Assembly: GCA_039654915.1 (NCBI GenBank)
Contig: CM077597.1
Coordinates: forward strand, 58,680,001 to 58,744,000
From: Aquilaria yunnanensis
Taxonomy: Eukaryota > Streptophyta > Magnoliopsida > Malvales > Thymelaeaceae
Direction of reading: 5' to 3'
Length of the DNA stretch: 64,000 bases
A program made the position numbers and the translations under genes. The notes beneath the pieces were generated by a model. That model saw nothing but the letters and a program-made list of their open reading frames with translations. It had not been told where the DNA came from and did no database searches. Of this stretch, positions 9,045 to 19,375 are shown one piece after another; the stretch's first letter is position 1; every line of letters starts with the position of its first letter.

Positions 9045-12000
9045 ATGTCTACGATGCCTGTTCCCGAGAGCTGGAAACCTCTTCTGGCCCATCCTTGCTG
9101 TACCACCCCCGAAAAACTAGAGAGGTGGAAGAAAAAATTCTTTCTTCCCTCTTACGCTGTGACCAGGCTGCCTCGTTCTAGCCATTTTGCTTTTTCAAAC
9201 CGCGGCGACGAGGTTACCGTCTTCCAAGCCCAACTGAAGGCCGGACTTCGGTATCCTCCCCCGAAGGTGGTTTGCGAGTTCTGCCAATTCCATGGCATTG
9301 CTGTGAACCAGCTTCCCCCGAATGCGTACTACTATTTTAACGCCTACCTCTGCATGTGTGGCATGTTCGGGATAGAGCCCTACTTCATCATTTTCATGCA
9401 GTACTACAAGCTCTACGTGGTCCCGAAGGGTGGCTTCTATTTTCTGCTGCCTCGGGGATCCGGGAGCAAAAAATTCACCTTCACCTTCGACACGAAGGAT
9501 AGCTGGCGGGGGTGGCAGCCTAAGTTCTTTTTCCTGAAGGTGGATAAGAACTGGTCTGATGTCCCGACCAGATGGGCTCAGGGAGTGCTGAACGCAGACG
9601 TCGTTGATCCGAGGATGCTGCTGACCCCACCGTTGGCATCCGTGTTCACGGATTTCGACGCCCGCATTCGGGCAGTCGCTGACTGGGTTCCCGAGGTCTC
9701 TCCTCGTGCTCTTTACCCCTTTCCTATCAACTGGAGGTTGATGACCGAAGAAGTCCTTCGGGAGCTGAAAGTGGTTAAGGAGCACGAGACTGACCTCAAT
9801 ATGCCCGCTCCCGCCATCGCCGGGAAGGACTCCTGGCTGGTCAAGCTCCTTAAGGGGGAGACTTTTTTCGAATCTTTTGCCGAAAGTGAGTAATCTTCCA
9901 CCCCTTTATATTTTTTCCTCGGACTTATGCTGATATTTCTTCTCTTTTTCAGAGATGGGCGATGGGGCTGCCGCCTATTACAAGGCCCTCTTTTCTGGCC
10001 AAGTGGAGAAGGGGGAGCAGACAAAGAAGGCGGCTTCCCGAAGAAGGAAGTCGACAGGGGCGGGGCCCTCGGCGAAGCGAGCTAGGAAGGCTGTCCAGCC
10101 TCCTCAGCCAGAGCTTCCGGAAGAAGAAGCTGGCGAAGAGGCTGGTCTTGTTGAAATTTCACCGGCCGAGGTTCCCGCTACTTCCGCCGAGGTGCCTCCT
10201 CCCGACCTCGAGGCCCCCAGAAACACTGTAGTGGTAGAAGTACCTACTGCCGAGGAGCGGTATCGGCAGAAGGGTAAGGGTCTTTCTACCGAGGGGCCCG
10301 AGTGATAGCCTAAGGCCTCATCGTTGTGAGTCATGATGACTGTTGAAGAGACTTCTAGGAGGAAGAACGCCTGGAAGGTGGATCGCCCCAAGGAGAGTAC
10401 CTGAAAAGCTGGTAAACAGGGTTAGGAGGCCCCCGGAGTGTTTTTCCGGGGGGGGAGCCTCCGACGCCCAAGTCAGTGGTGGCCGGAAGAAGGAGAAAGT
10501 CACTAGCTCAAAGAGAAAGGCAGAAAAGTCTCACCTCGTATTTTCTCAGAGTGTGGGAGCTTTATATCCGGCCTGCCAACCCCCTGTCAAGTATTTATTT
10601 CCTGTATATATAGGAATACCTAGCCCGTTCAGATCATGACACGTGTGCGGTCGAATGCTCCTGAACGTCTGGGCGTAGGGGACAGATAGTTGGTAACTAG
10701 ATGGCCTCGAGCCTTGTGCTGAGACGGGCCATAATATGATTCTGATGGCGTCTGCGCGTCAGGGCGACTTTTTACGTCTGTGGTGGGACGTGTCAGAGGC
10801 TTCCTTAAATGCTTCCATAAATGCTCCTGCCGTACTCCCGAGGTCCTTGGGCGAGGTCGTCCTCTAGTTTGGACAGAGCCTCTTCGGGAATCATACCCTC
10901 AGTTCGGGGGTTCCCAGTTCCAGGGAGTTCCGCCTTCGGGGATATCATGTTCGGGCAGCAATGTCTGGTGCCACTTTTCCGAAGGCGCGCTGTTCACAAC
11001 CTTGGGGGGGCGAATGGAGTCCTCAAGTTTTACTGGCGTGCCGAGGCTCGGAGCTCTCCGGCTATCTCCCGAGGTGCATGATTCCACCTGTTCCCGGGAA
11101 GCGCCAGTTCTTCTGGCCATTGTTGTGGCAGGGTGTTCGGCCAGATTGAGGCGATAGCCTTTGGCTATCACCGAGGATCCTGAGGATACTATCTCCGAGG
11201 TTCCTCCAGGTATGCCTTCAGGCGAAGTTCAGCTCCTTTGCTTTTCGCGAATTTTTCTTCTACTCCTAACTTCCTTCTTACTTTCAGAGGAGCCTCTTAC
11301 TGCTGGCTGGAGGGCCATTCATGAGAGGAAACGGGCCCTCCGCGATGCCAAAATCCCTGAGGGGAAGATCCCCTTGGAGCCCTTTTGGACAATCACGGAG
11401 GATATGAATTTGTTCTCCGACGATTGTCCAAAAATGACAAAGGAGATTTGGAAGGGGATGACCACTGACGCCTCCTTCCGGGCCACTGCGGCAGCTCACC
11501 CGAGGGATAATACCCTCGCCGTAAAAGTCACCGAGCATGCTGCTCAGGTATAGTCTTTACACTCTTTTTCCTCAATTTTCTAAGTGTTTAGATTTGTACT
11601 AACCTGGACTTTTGCCTTGCCGTAGCTGCTGGAGTACGCTGGTTACCTCCGAGTTCGGGTGGCTAGAGAGGCTGCCTCCAAGGATGCGACTTCGCGGGAA
11701 CTCAGTGAAGCGAAGGCTTCGCTTGTGAAGGTTGTCGCCAGCAACCAGCAGCTGGCAGCGGATTGTTCTCGGCAAATCGCCGCCGTTCGGGAGGAGTTCT
11801 CGAAGAAGAGAGAAGAACTTGAAAAGGACTCCTCCCGGAAGATTCCCGACCTCGGCGACCAAGTAAAGGGGCTGCTCGCCGCCAACGGAGATCTTGTCAA
11901 GGACAAGGTTGTTTCTGACAGTCTTGCGGCGAGGTTGACGGATGAGAACAATGCTCTCCGAGCCGAGGTCGAGGCTCTGAAGAAGGAGTCCGGAGGGACG

Positions 12001-12267
12001 CTGGGGATAAGCGAGCTGGAGGAGGAGATTGCTGAGCTGAGGGACGAGCTCAACGACCTTGGCGTTCAAAAACATACTTCTGATCAAATGGCCAAGGTCG
12101 CCTTTTAGGACGGCTTCTGCCTTGCTCGGCACCAAGTCCTGCAGAGGTTCCCAGATTTGGACCTCACTTTTCTGGAGGGCCTAAATATTCCTGAGGGACC
12201 TCGGTGGCAGTGGTCCAAGGTCGAGCATCTGAAGCTTCCTGGTCTTCGTCCGCCCGGCTCTCCCTAG
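9045..12267 (+). pseudogene. Four-exon antisense gene of Tat-like element B (putative gypsy-type transposon protein, PF04195-like)
   Basis: It would encode about 708 residues on the strand opposite gag-pol. Exons by GT/AG sites and frame: 9045-9885; 9953-10302 plus 11176-11209 (split by the nested solo LTR); 11288-11547; 11626-12267. The introns are 67, 78 and 78 bp. Exon 1 (about 280 residues) resembles the plant family 'putative gypsy type transposon', with RWKKKFFLPSY, RYPPPKVV, QLPPNAYYYFNAYLCMCG and DSWRGWQ. Exon 2 is acidic and basic by turns, with KKAASRRRK and AKRARK, possible nuclear localisation signals. Exon 3 holds EPFWTITEDMNLFSDDCP. Exon 4 is a long coiled coil, then DGFCLARHQVLQRFPDLDL. 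Element C keeps the same exon layout. Broken here by the LTR and by one stop (TAG at 12106, where C has Gln). A second ATG nine bases in (9054) aligns with C's start. Function unknown. Confidence 0.82.
10303..11170 (-). mobile_element. Solo LTR of the element B family inside exon 2 of the antisense gene
   Basis: It is 868 bp, begins TGATAGCCTAAGG and ends GGCTATCA, with CCGAG at 10298-10302 and 11171-11175. It lies in the same orientation as the two LTRs of B and is nearly identical to them. Removal of the LTR and one CCGAG restores the exon 2 frame, so the gene was open when the insertion happened. The LTR has the same GC-rich stem-loop (10425-10462). Confidence 0.95.
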
Positions 12268-12400
12268 TTTGTTTTAGGGCTCCTCTTATTTTTCTCCTTT
12301 GTGCTCCTTCTTTGGGCACTTCTTTTGTAAGCCAGCGTTTGCTCTAAATGAAAAATCTTTTGGCTAAGTCCTTTCCTGCAAGTTTCTTCATTTCCACTGT

Positions 12401-12900
12401 CCCGAACACGTTTGCTCAAGAGACTTTTGGAAAACCTGCAACCAAAGAAACTTTTTACCTTCCTTTGTCCCGAGTGTGCTCGCTCAAGAGACTTTCTGGA
12501 AAGTTTGTAAAAATTTGGCTAAGTCTTTTGCAGGCTTTTTGTTCCCTTTTATCCCGAACATGTTCGCTCAAGGGACTTCGGAAAACCTTCGGCCAAATTT
12601 TTCTGTCTTCCTATTGTCCCGAGCAGATTTGCTCAAGGGACTTAGGAAAATTTTCACGAGATTGCTCATTTCCCTTTTTCCCGAGCACGTTCGCTCAAGG
12701 GTGTTCGGAAATTACCTCTGCTTTTGTTTTGGCGTGTACTTTTGTGAGATTCTTGCTTTCCCTTTTTCCCGAGCATGTTCGCTCAAGGGTGTTCGAAAAA
12801 TTTTCTCTGCACTGATTATGCCGAGTACCTTTGCAAGATTCTTGTTTCCCATTTTTCCCGAGCATAGTGGCTCAAGGGACTTTGGGAAGTCACCTCTGCT
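12401..12900. repeat. Seven-copy degenerate tandem repeat between the converging genes of element B
   Basis: Copies of TCCCGAGCAYGTTCGCTCAA followed by GGGACTTCGGAAA start at about 12401, 12469, 12553, 12618, 12680, 12768 and 12857, with spacings of 62-89 bp and T-rich filler between. The array fills the gap between the end of the antisense gene (12267) and the end of pol (13038). Element C has only two copies at the same place (38546, 38602). No protein is supported here; the open frames across it are repeat by-products. Confidence 0.85.
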
Positions 12901-13037
12901 TTTTTCGTGGCGAGCACCTTTGCGGAATTCTATCTTGGACAATTTGGTATACTTAAAAATTTTTCTCAAGACCATTCTTCTCCAGACCATTCTGTACTTA
13001 GAATATTTCTTGTACAATATATCTCCTCCGCTCAACC

Positions 13038-16000
13038 TTAGGCGTAGAATTTTTTCAAGGCGTCTGTATGCCAAGTGTTTTTCAATTCTACGCCTTTGGC
13101 GTCGCCAAGCTTGTACACGCCTTTTCGTACTTCGGCGAGAACCAGATAAGGTCCTTCCCAATTTGCGCGAAGTACTCCGTGAGATGGCCTTCAGGGTGCA
13201 AAGTCGGCCTTTCAGAGAACGAGGTCTCCTTTTTTGATTTCTTTTGGCCTGGCTTTTAAGTTGATAGCCGCGGCCACTCTTTGCTGGAAAGCTTTTCTTC
13301 TCAGCTCGGCTATTTCTCTGTGTTCGGCCACAAGGTCGAGCTTAGTTCTCAAACCGAGGTCGTTTCCGCCTTCATCAAATACTTGCACCCGTATTGAAGG
13401 CTGAACTATCTCTATTGGGATAATGGCCTCTGTTCCGAAGACGAGTGAGAAGGGAGTTTCCCCTGTGGCTCTTCGTGGCGTCGTTCGGTAGCTCCACAAT
13501 ACACTTTGGAGTTCTCCTGGCCATTTCCCCTTGGCTTCCCCAAGTCTCTTTTTCAGGCCATCTTTTATGGTCCTGTTTGATACTTCCACCTGCCCATTGC
13601 TTTGGGGGTGAGCTACTGGGGCGAAGTGCATCTTTATTCCGAGGTCGCTGATGAATTCCTGGAATCCTTTGTCTATGAACTGGGATCCATTATCAGCTAC
13701 TAGTACCCTCGGTATGCCAAATCTGCATACGATGTTCTTCCATACGAACTTCTGCACTTCTTTTGCCGAGATGGTTGCTAGTGGTTCTACCTCTACCCAC
13801 TTTGAGAAATAGTCCACTGCTACCACGCAGAATTTCACACCTTCGGGCGCTGTGGGGAGTGGCCCAATAAGGTCTATACCCCAGACTGCGAAGGGCCAAG
13901 GATAGTCTGCCGACGTTACCATTTCCGAGGGTATCCTCTGGATTTTTGCATGTCTCTGGCAACTATCGCACTTCTGGATGAACTGCCTTGTGTCCTTTCT
14001 CAGGGTAGGCCAGAAGTATCCTTGGCGGAGTATCACTGCTGCTAGGGCATCAGTTCTAATGTGCGAGCCGCACATGCCTTCGTGAACTTCTTCGAGGACG
14101 ATCTCAGTATCCTCTTCGCCCACACATCTCTGCAGCGGATTTGCATATCCTTGCCGATATAACTCTTCACCAATCAGGAAGAATCTTCTGGCGCGTCTTC
14201 GCAGTCTTGCAGCATTGCCGGCGTCTTCGGGAAGCTCATTTTCTGTGAGGTATCTCTTTATGGGGTCCTTCCACCCTGTTCCCGAGGTCGTTACACTTAG
14301 CACGGATATGCTTGGATGGTCTAGCACCTCGGTGTATGTTTTGGACTTCGCTAAGCAATCTGCCTCAGTGTTATTCCGCCGGGGTACATTTTCGATCCGC
14401 ACGGCGTCAAACTCTTGGATGAGTTTTGTTACCAGCTCGTGCTATTTTGCCAAGATTGGGTCCTTCGCCCCATAATCTCCTACCGTCTGCCGAACTACCA
14501 GCTGGGAATCGCTGTGAGCCCTTAAGTTTCTCACGCCAATCTTTCTGGCCAAGCGTAATCCCGCTATGAGGGCTTCATACTCAGCCACATTATTGGTGAC
14601 GTTGAAGCTGAACTTGATAGCCTTCATCACCTCTAGGCCTTCGGGTCCTCTGATAACTATTCCAGCTCCCTGGTCTTCGGACCCCGAGGCTCCGTCAACA
14701 TGCAAGGTCCATTCTGGGTCACCTTCTTTTGGATCTGAGTAGTTCTCCTCAGTGGTGGGTATTTCGGCGATAAAATCTGCCAATGCTTGGGCTTTTATGG
14801 CCTTCCGAGGCTCATACGTGATTTCGTGTTCGCCAAGCTCTATGCACCACTTGGAGAGCCTTCCCGAATGATCAACTCTCTTCATAACATCCCGTAGTGG
14901 TAGACTACTTCGGACGATGATGGGGTCAGCCTGGAAATATGGTCGCAGTCTTCTTCCTGCAAGCACCAAGGCGTATATAGCTTTTTGAAGCAAAGGGTAC
15001 CTGACTTCGGCGCCATGCAGGGACTTGCTGATGTAGTAGACCGGCCATTGTTTCAGCCCTTCTTCTTTCACCAGGACCGAGCTCACGGCCTTTTCTGTGA
15101 CGGCGAGGTACAGTACGAGGGGTTCTCCCTCCCGAGGTTGTCGCAGAGTCGGCAGGCTGGCCAGGTAGACTTTGAGTTCTTCCCAGGCCTTTTGGCAATC
15201 TTCGCCCCAAGGATGATTGTTTCTTCCGAGGTCGCCTTCCATCTTTGCTGCCTTTGTGAGGACTTTGAAGAAAGGTCTACACCTATCTCCGTACCTGGAA
15301 ATAAACCTGCTCAGAGAGGTTATTCTTCCGGTTAGTCTCTGCACGTCTTTGACTGTGGCAGGAGTTCGGAACTCAAGCAGAGCCTTAATCTTCTCAGGAT
15401 TGGCGTCGATGCCTCTTTCGGATACCATGTACCCAAGGAATTTTCCCGAGGTCACGCCGAAGATACACTTCTCGGGATTAAGGTGAATCCCGAAGGCTCT
15501 GAACTTTTGGAAGGTTTCCTCCAAATCTGCAACGTGGTAGCCAGGCAGCTTGCTTTTGACTATCATATCATCAACATATACCTCCAAGTTTCTCCCCATT
15601 TGGTCCTTGAAGACCTTGTTCATCAGTCTCTGGTAGGTGGCTCCTGCATTTTTGAGCCCGAAGGGCATTCTGACATAGCAGTACGTTCCTCCCTCGGTGA
15701 TGAAGGCAGTTTTCTCTTCATCTTCGGGGTCCATCCTTATCTGATGGTAGCCGCTGAAGGCATCTAGGAAGCTCAGGAGCCCGTATTCGGCCGTTGAATC
15801 TACCAGTTGATCTATTGGCGGGAGGGGAAATGAGTCTTTCGGGCAAGCATCGTTCAAGTTTCTGAAATCAATGCACATCCGGAGTTTGCTGCTACCTTCT
15901 TTTGTGGTGATGACCACGTTGCTTAACCATTCGGGGTATTTTACCTCCCTGATAACTTCAGCATCCAATAGGCGCTGGACTTTGGTTTTCACGAAGTTGC

Positions 16001-18536
16001 TTTTGTGGGCTGAGATGCTTCGTTTCTTTTGCCTGATAGGTTTTGCTTCCGGGCTTACTTTGAGGCTGTGCTGTATTATGCCAGGGTTCATTCCTGGCAT
16101 GTCTTTCGGCGAGTAGGCAAACAGATCTTTATTTTTCAGCAGAAAGGATACAAGATTTTCCTTGTCACCTTTGGCCAAGCTCTTCCCTATTCGGGTAGAT
16201 TGTCCTGGGACAAGATCTACTGCTTCCGTTTCTGCTTCTGCAGGATCTCCTTCTTTGCCTTTCTCCTGCGCCTTTGCCTCCACCGTTTGTGTAGAGTTGT
16301 TTGCCGGAGCCTTTCGTGCTTTTACAAACACCTTTCTTACCTCGGCTTGGTCGATGAAGACCTCTGCATCTCCATCCTTGGTGGCGAATGTGGCAGTCAA
16401 GTACTTCACATCGGGACGAATGTGCAGGTTCCCCTGAGTCTGCCTTCCAAGGATGGCGTTGTACGAAGACGGGATGTCCATGACGATGAATCTTGCCACT
16501 GTGGACGCGTACAACTCAGCTGCTCCGTCTACCGAAGTGCCTTTCATCATCAAGGGGAGGTCGATCCATCCGAGGACGGGTAGTTCGGATGGCCCAACGC
16601 CGAAGGTGGGCGTGGTGACAGGTTTAAGCTCGCTGCTGGAGATGCCCAAGCTCGGCAGTAAGTGCGAGAATAGGACGTCAGCATTTGAGCCATCATCAAG
16701 CAACACTCTCTTGACATCCCAGTTCCCTATTCTCGCCATTATCAGCAGCGGGTCGTCGTGGGGGAAGACGACGGTGGAGCCATCTTTGCGAGCCAGTTTC
16801 TTTGATGGACTTTGATACTCCATAACTGCAATTTCTCTGGCCTTCCGCTTTCTTTCCGAGGATGGGAGCCCCGTGGTGATGGTTTGGATGACCCCTACTG
16901 GAGGTGGAAGGCGCCTTTTTGGACTTCTGTTTCTCCGCCTGTCGGAGTCATAGTCCTCGTTTTCTGCCCTCTCTTCCTCATCTTTTCTGCCTTTTCGGGA
17001 GGGCATCTGCAGGTATTTGCGAAGTTGGCCCTGTTTGATCAGCGACTCTATGTACTTCTTCAGCTGGAAGCAGTCTTCGGTGTCATGACCGTGGTCGCGA
17101 TGAAACTGGCAGAACTTCTTGGCATTCTTCTTATTATCGGCGGCCATGGCCTTTGGCCGCCGAATCTGCGTCCCTTGCCTTTCCAGCGCCATGAGAATGT
17201 TGGTCCGTGTCGTGCTCAAAGGCGTGAAACTTTGAGGTTTCCTTCCTCGCATTCGTCGCGGTGGGCCTGTGTGTTCAGAAAGATGCCGAGCTTGCTGACT
17301 GGACCCTTCGGCGCGGTGATGATCAGACTTCGGCCCGGCCATCCTCAATTCCTCGGCTGTCATGTGCTGCTCTGCCCTTCGGTAAAATTCTCCGAGGGTC
17401 TCCGGGGCGTCCTTTGAGAACTCGTAGAACAGCTGTGAGTCACGCCGAAGGCCCCGTGTCATAGCGAGGATGCGGATTTCGGGCCGGAAGTCCGGGACGC
17501 TGAGTGCTTCCCTATTGAATCGTTCGACATAGTCTCGGATTGTCTCTCCGTTTCTCTGCTCTATGTCAAACATCTGCACAGACATTTTGGCGGTCGGCCT
17601 GCTCCCAATGAACTGCTGGGTGAAGGCTGTGGACAACTCCTGGAACTCAGTGATAGTCCCTGGGGGCAAGGAATTGTACCATGCTGTTGCTGGGCCCGTG
17701 AGGGTGACTTCGAAGCATTTGCACATGGTAGCGTCATCAGCTCCGTGCATTATCATGCTCCGTCTGTACTTCATCAGATGGGCCTGTGGATCAGTCCAGC
17801 CATCATAGATCTCTAGCCTAGGCACTCTGAAGTCGCCTGGCATAGTTGCCTCAACGACGGCGCGAATAAACGGGGAGTCATCTTCGCATAATGCCCCTGA
17901 CAGCCTGTCCCAAACGGGTTTTCTGGCCACTTGCTTCTCCACTCTGTCCAGCCGTGCCAATATCCTTTCCATAAGCGCAGTGGCGCTAGGACCATTTTCG
18001 CGGGAGGGAGATCGACGACGCCTCTTCGGGGAGCTAGTTCGGCGCGGAGGGGTCAGGGACCTCGTCTCGGTCGACGAACTGCTTCGCTGTGAGACTCTCG
18101 GTCGCTTGGACCTGGTTTGTCCCACAGGCCGTTTCCCGAGGGCTATATCTTCTGTGGATGATTCTCCGCGAGGCTCTCCACTTCCTGAACTGCGGTATGT
18201 AGACTTGGGGCTTCTCTCCCGAGGGCGTGCTGATGAGGAGGGTTTCTGGGCCTGTGACTGCTGTGGCCATCTTCGGTCGATCTGCTGAGTCATTTCAGCA
18301 ACGACCGAGCGCTGAAAGTCCCTCAAGAAGCTCATGGTGATTACCAGAGGGCGGTCTTCCTCGGGCGTAGAAGTCTCTGGGAATGTCTGCTCAGCGGCCG
18401 GTTGTATCTCAGGCACGGACGAGGACCTTGGGAGTCCCTTGTCCTTAGAACGCCGAGTCTCAACGACGGCGATTTGCGAGCGGGTTCCCACAGACGGCGC
18501 GAAATGATGGCCTGGGGCCTCATCGTTGTGAGTCAT
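13038..18536 (-). pseudogene. gag-pol polyprotein of Tat-like element B, three in-frame stops
   Basis: One frame of 1833 codons. Order by approximate residue: Gag capsid region at 230-370 (GPATAWYNSLPPG, MFDIEQRNGETIRDYVERF); a zinc-knuckle-like CQFHRDHGHDTEDC near 476; protease LLDDGSNADVLFS near 612; reverse transcriptase with YVDD near 987; first RNase H to about 1180; second, archaeal-type RNase H from about 1278 (HVDGASGSEDQGAG, EYEAL, HSDSQ); integrase with its HHCC domain near 1485 and the D-D-E core (GIDLIGPLP, ADNGSQF, NGQVEVSNRTIK). Breaks: TAG at 14442-14444 in the second RNase H (Tyr in C), TGA at 13212-13214 and TGA at 13191-13193 near the C-terminus. The first ATG (18536) is in the LTR and the frame passes through the primer site; a later Met at MSFLRDFQR is the alternative start. 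It converges with the + strand gene ending at 12267. Confidence 0.92.
18486..18503 (-). promoter_or_regulatory. Primer binding site region of element B
   Basis: Directly inside the 5' LTR the - strand reads TTCGCGCCGTCTGTGGGA. Element C has TTGGCGCCGTCTGTGGGA at the same spot. The first ten bases of the C version fit the 3' end of a tRNA ending in GGCGCCA (the tRNA-Asp type used by several plant gypsy elements); B has one mismatch (G to C). The tRNA identity is inferred. Confidence 0.65.
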
Positions 18537-19375
18537 GATGACTGTTGAAGAGACTTCTAGGAGGAAGAACGCCTGGAAGGTGGATCGCCCCAAGGAGAGT
18601 ACCTGAAAAGCTGGTAAACAGGGTTAGGAGGCCCCCGGAGTGTTTTTCCGGGGGGGGGGGGAGCCTCCGACGCCCAAGTCAGTGGTGGCCGGAAAAAGGA
18701 GAAAGTCACTAGCTCAAAGAGAAAGGCAGAAAAGTCTCGCCTGGTATTTTCTCAGAGTCTGGGAGCCGTATCTCCGGCCAACCAACCTCCTGTCAAGTAT
18801 TTATTTCCTGTATATATAGGAATACCTAGCCCGTTCAGATCATGACACGTGTGCGGTCGGATGCTCCTAAACTTTTGGGCGTAGGGGACAGATAGTTGGT
18901 AACCAGATGGCCTCGAACCTTGTGCTGAGACGGGCCATGTTGTGATTCTGATGGCGTCTGCGCGTCAGGGCAGCTTTTTACGTCTGTGGTGGGACGTGTC
19001 AGAGGCTTCCTTAAATGCTTCCTTAAATGCTCCTGCCGTACTCCCGAGGTCCCTGGGCGAGGTCGTCCTCTAGTTCGGACAGAGCCTCTTCGGGAAGCAT
19101 ACCCTCAGTTCGGGGGTTCCCTGTTCCAGGGGGTTCCGCCTTCGGGGATATCATGTTCGGGCAGCAATGTCTGGTGCCACTTTTCCGAAGGCGTGCTGTT
19201 CACAACCTCGGGGGGCGAATAGAGTCCTCAAGTTTTACTGGCGTGCCGAGGCTCGGAGCTTTCCGGCTATCTCCCGAGGTGCATGATTCCACCTGTTCCC
19301 GGGAAGCGCCAGTTCTTCTGGCCATTGTTGTGGCAGGGTATTCGGCCAGATTGAGGCGATAGCCTTTGGCTATCA
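18505..19375 (-). repeat. 5' LTR of element B (871 bp)
   Basis: Same termini as the 3' LTR (TGATGG, GGCTATCA) and the CATAG duplication follows at 19376-19380. The G-run in the stem-loop at 18627-18668 is longer than in the other copies, which explains the 3-bp length difference. Read on -, it supplies the promoter for gag-pol and the first codons of the gag frame. Confidence 0.95.

Larger units (their letters stand above)
7338..19375 (-). mobile_element. Element B: complete Tat-like Ty3/gypsy retrotransposon, TSD CATAG
   Basis: It is a full-length element on -. The 3' LTR is 7338-8205, the polypurine tract about 8206-8220, the gag-pol frame 18536-13038, the primer site about 18486-18503 and the 5' LTR 18505-19375. 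CATAG flanks it at 7333-7337 and 19376-19380. Between pol and the 3' LTR is an antisense (+) gene of four exons. The element is 12,038 bp, or about 11.2 kb without the 868-bp solo LTR nested at 10303. The two LTRs differ at roughly 20 positions by eye. The long spacer after pol and the antisense gene match the architecture known for part of the plant Tat lineage, where extra reading frames lie between pol and the 3' LTR. Confidence 0.95.

Noticed and set aside
12401..12900. The repeated units might be a CRISPR array.
   Set aside because: Unit and spacing lengths vary from 62 to 89 bp, the copies are degenerate and the filler is T-rich and related between units. The context is a plant retrotransposon.
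15483..17417. Open frames of 90-200 codons on + across the gag-pol of element B, and similar ones across C and D.
   Set aside because: They are antisense shadows of well-supported polyprotein frames, with no motifs of their own.
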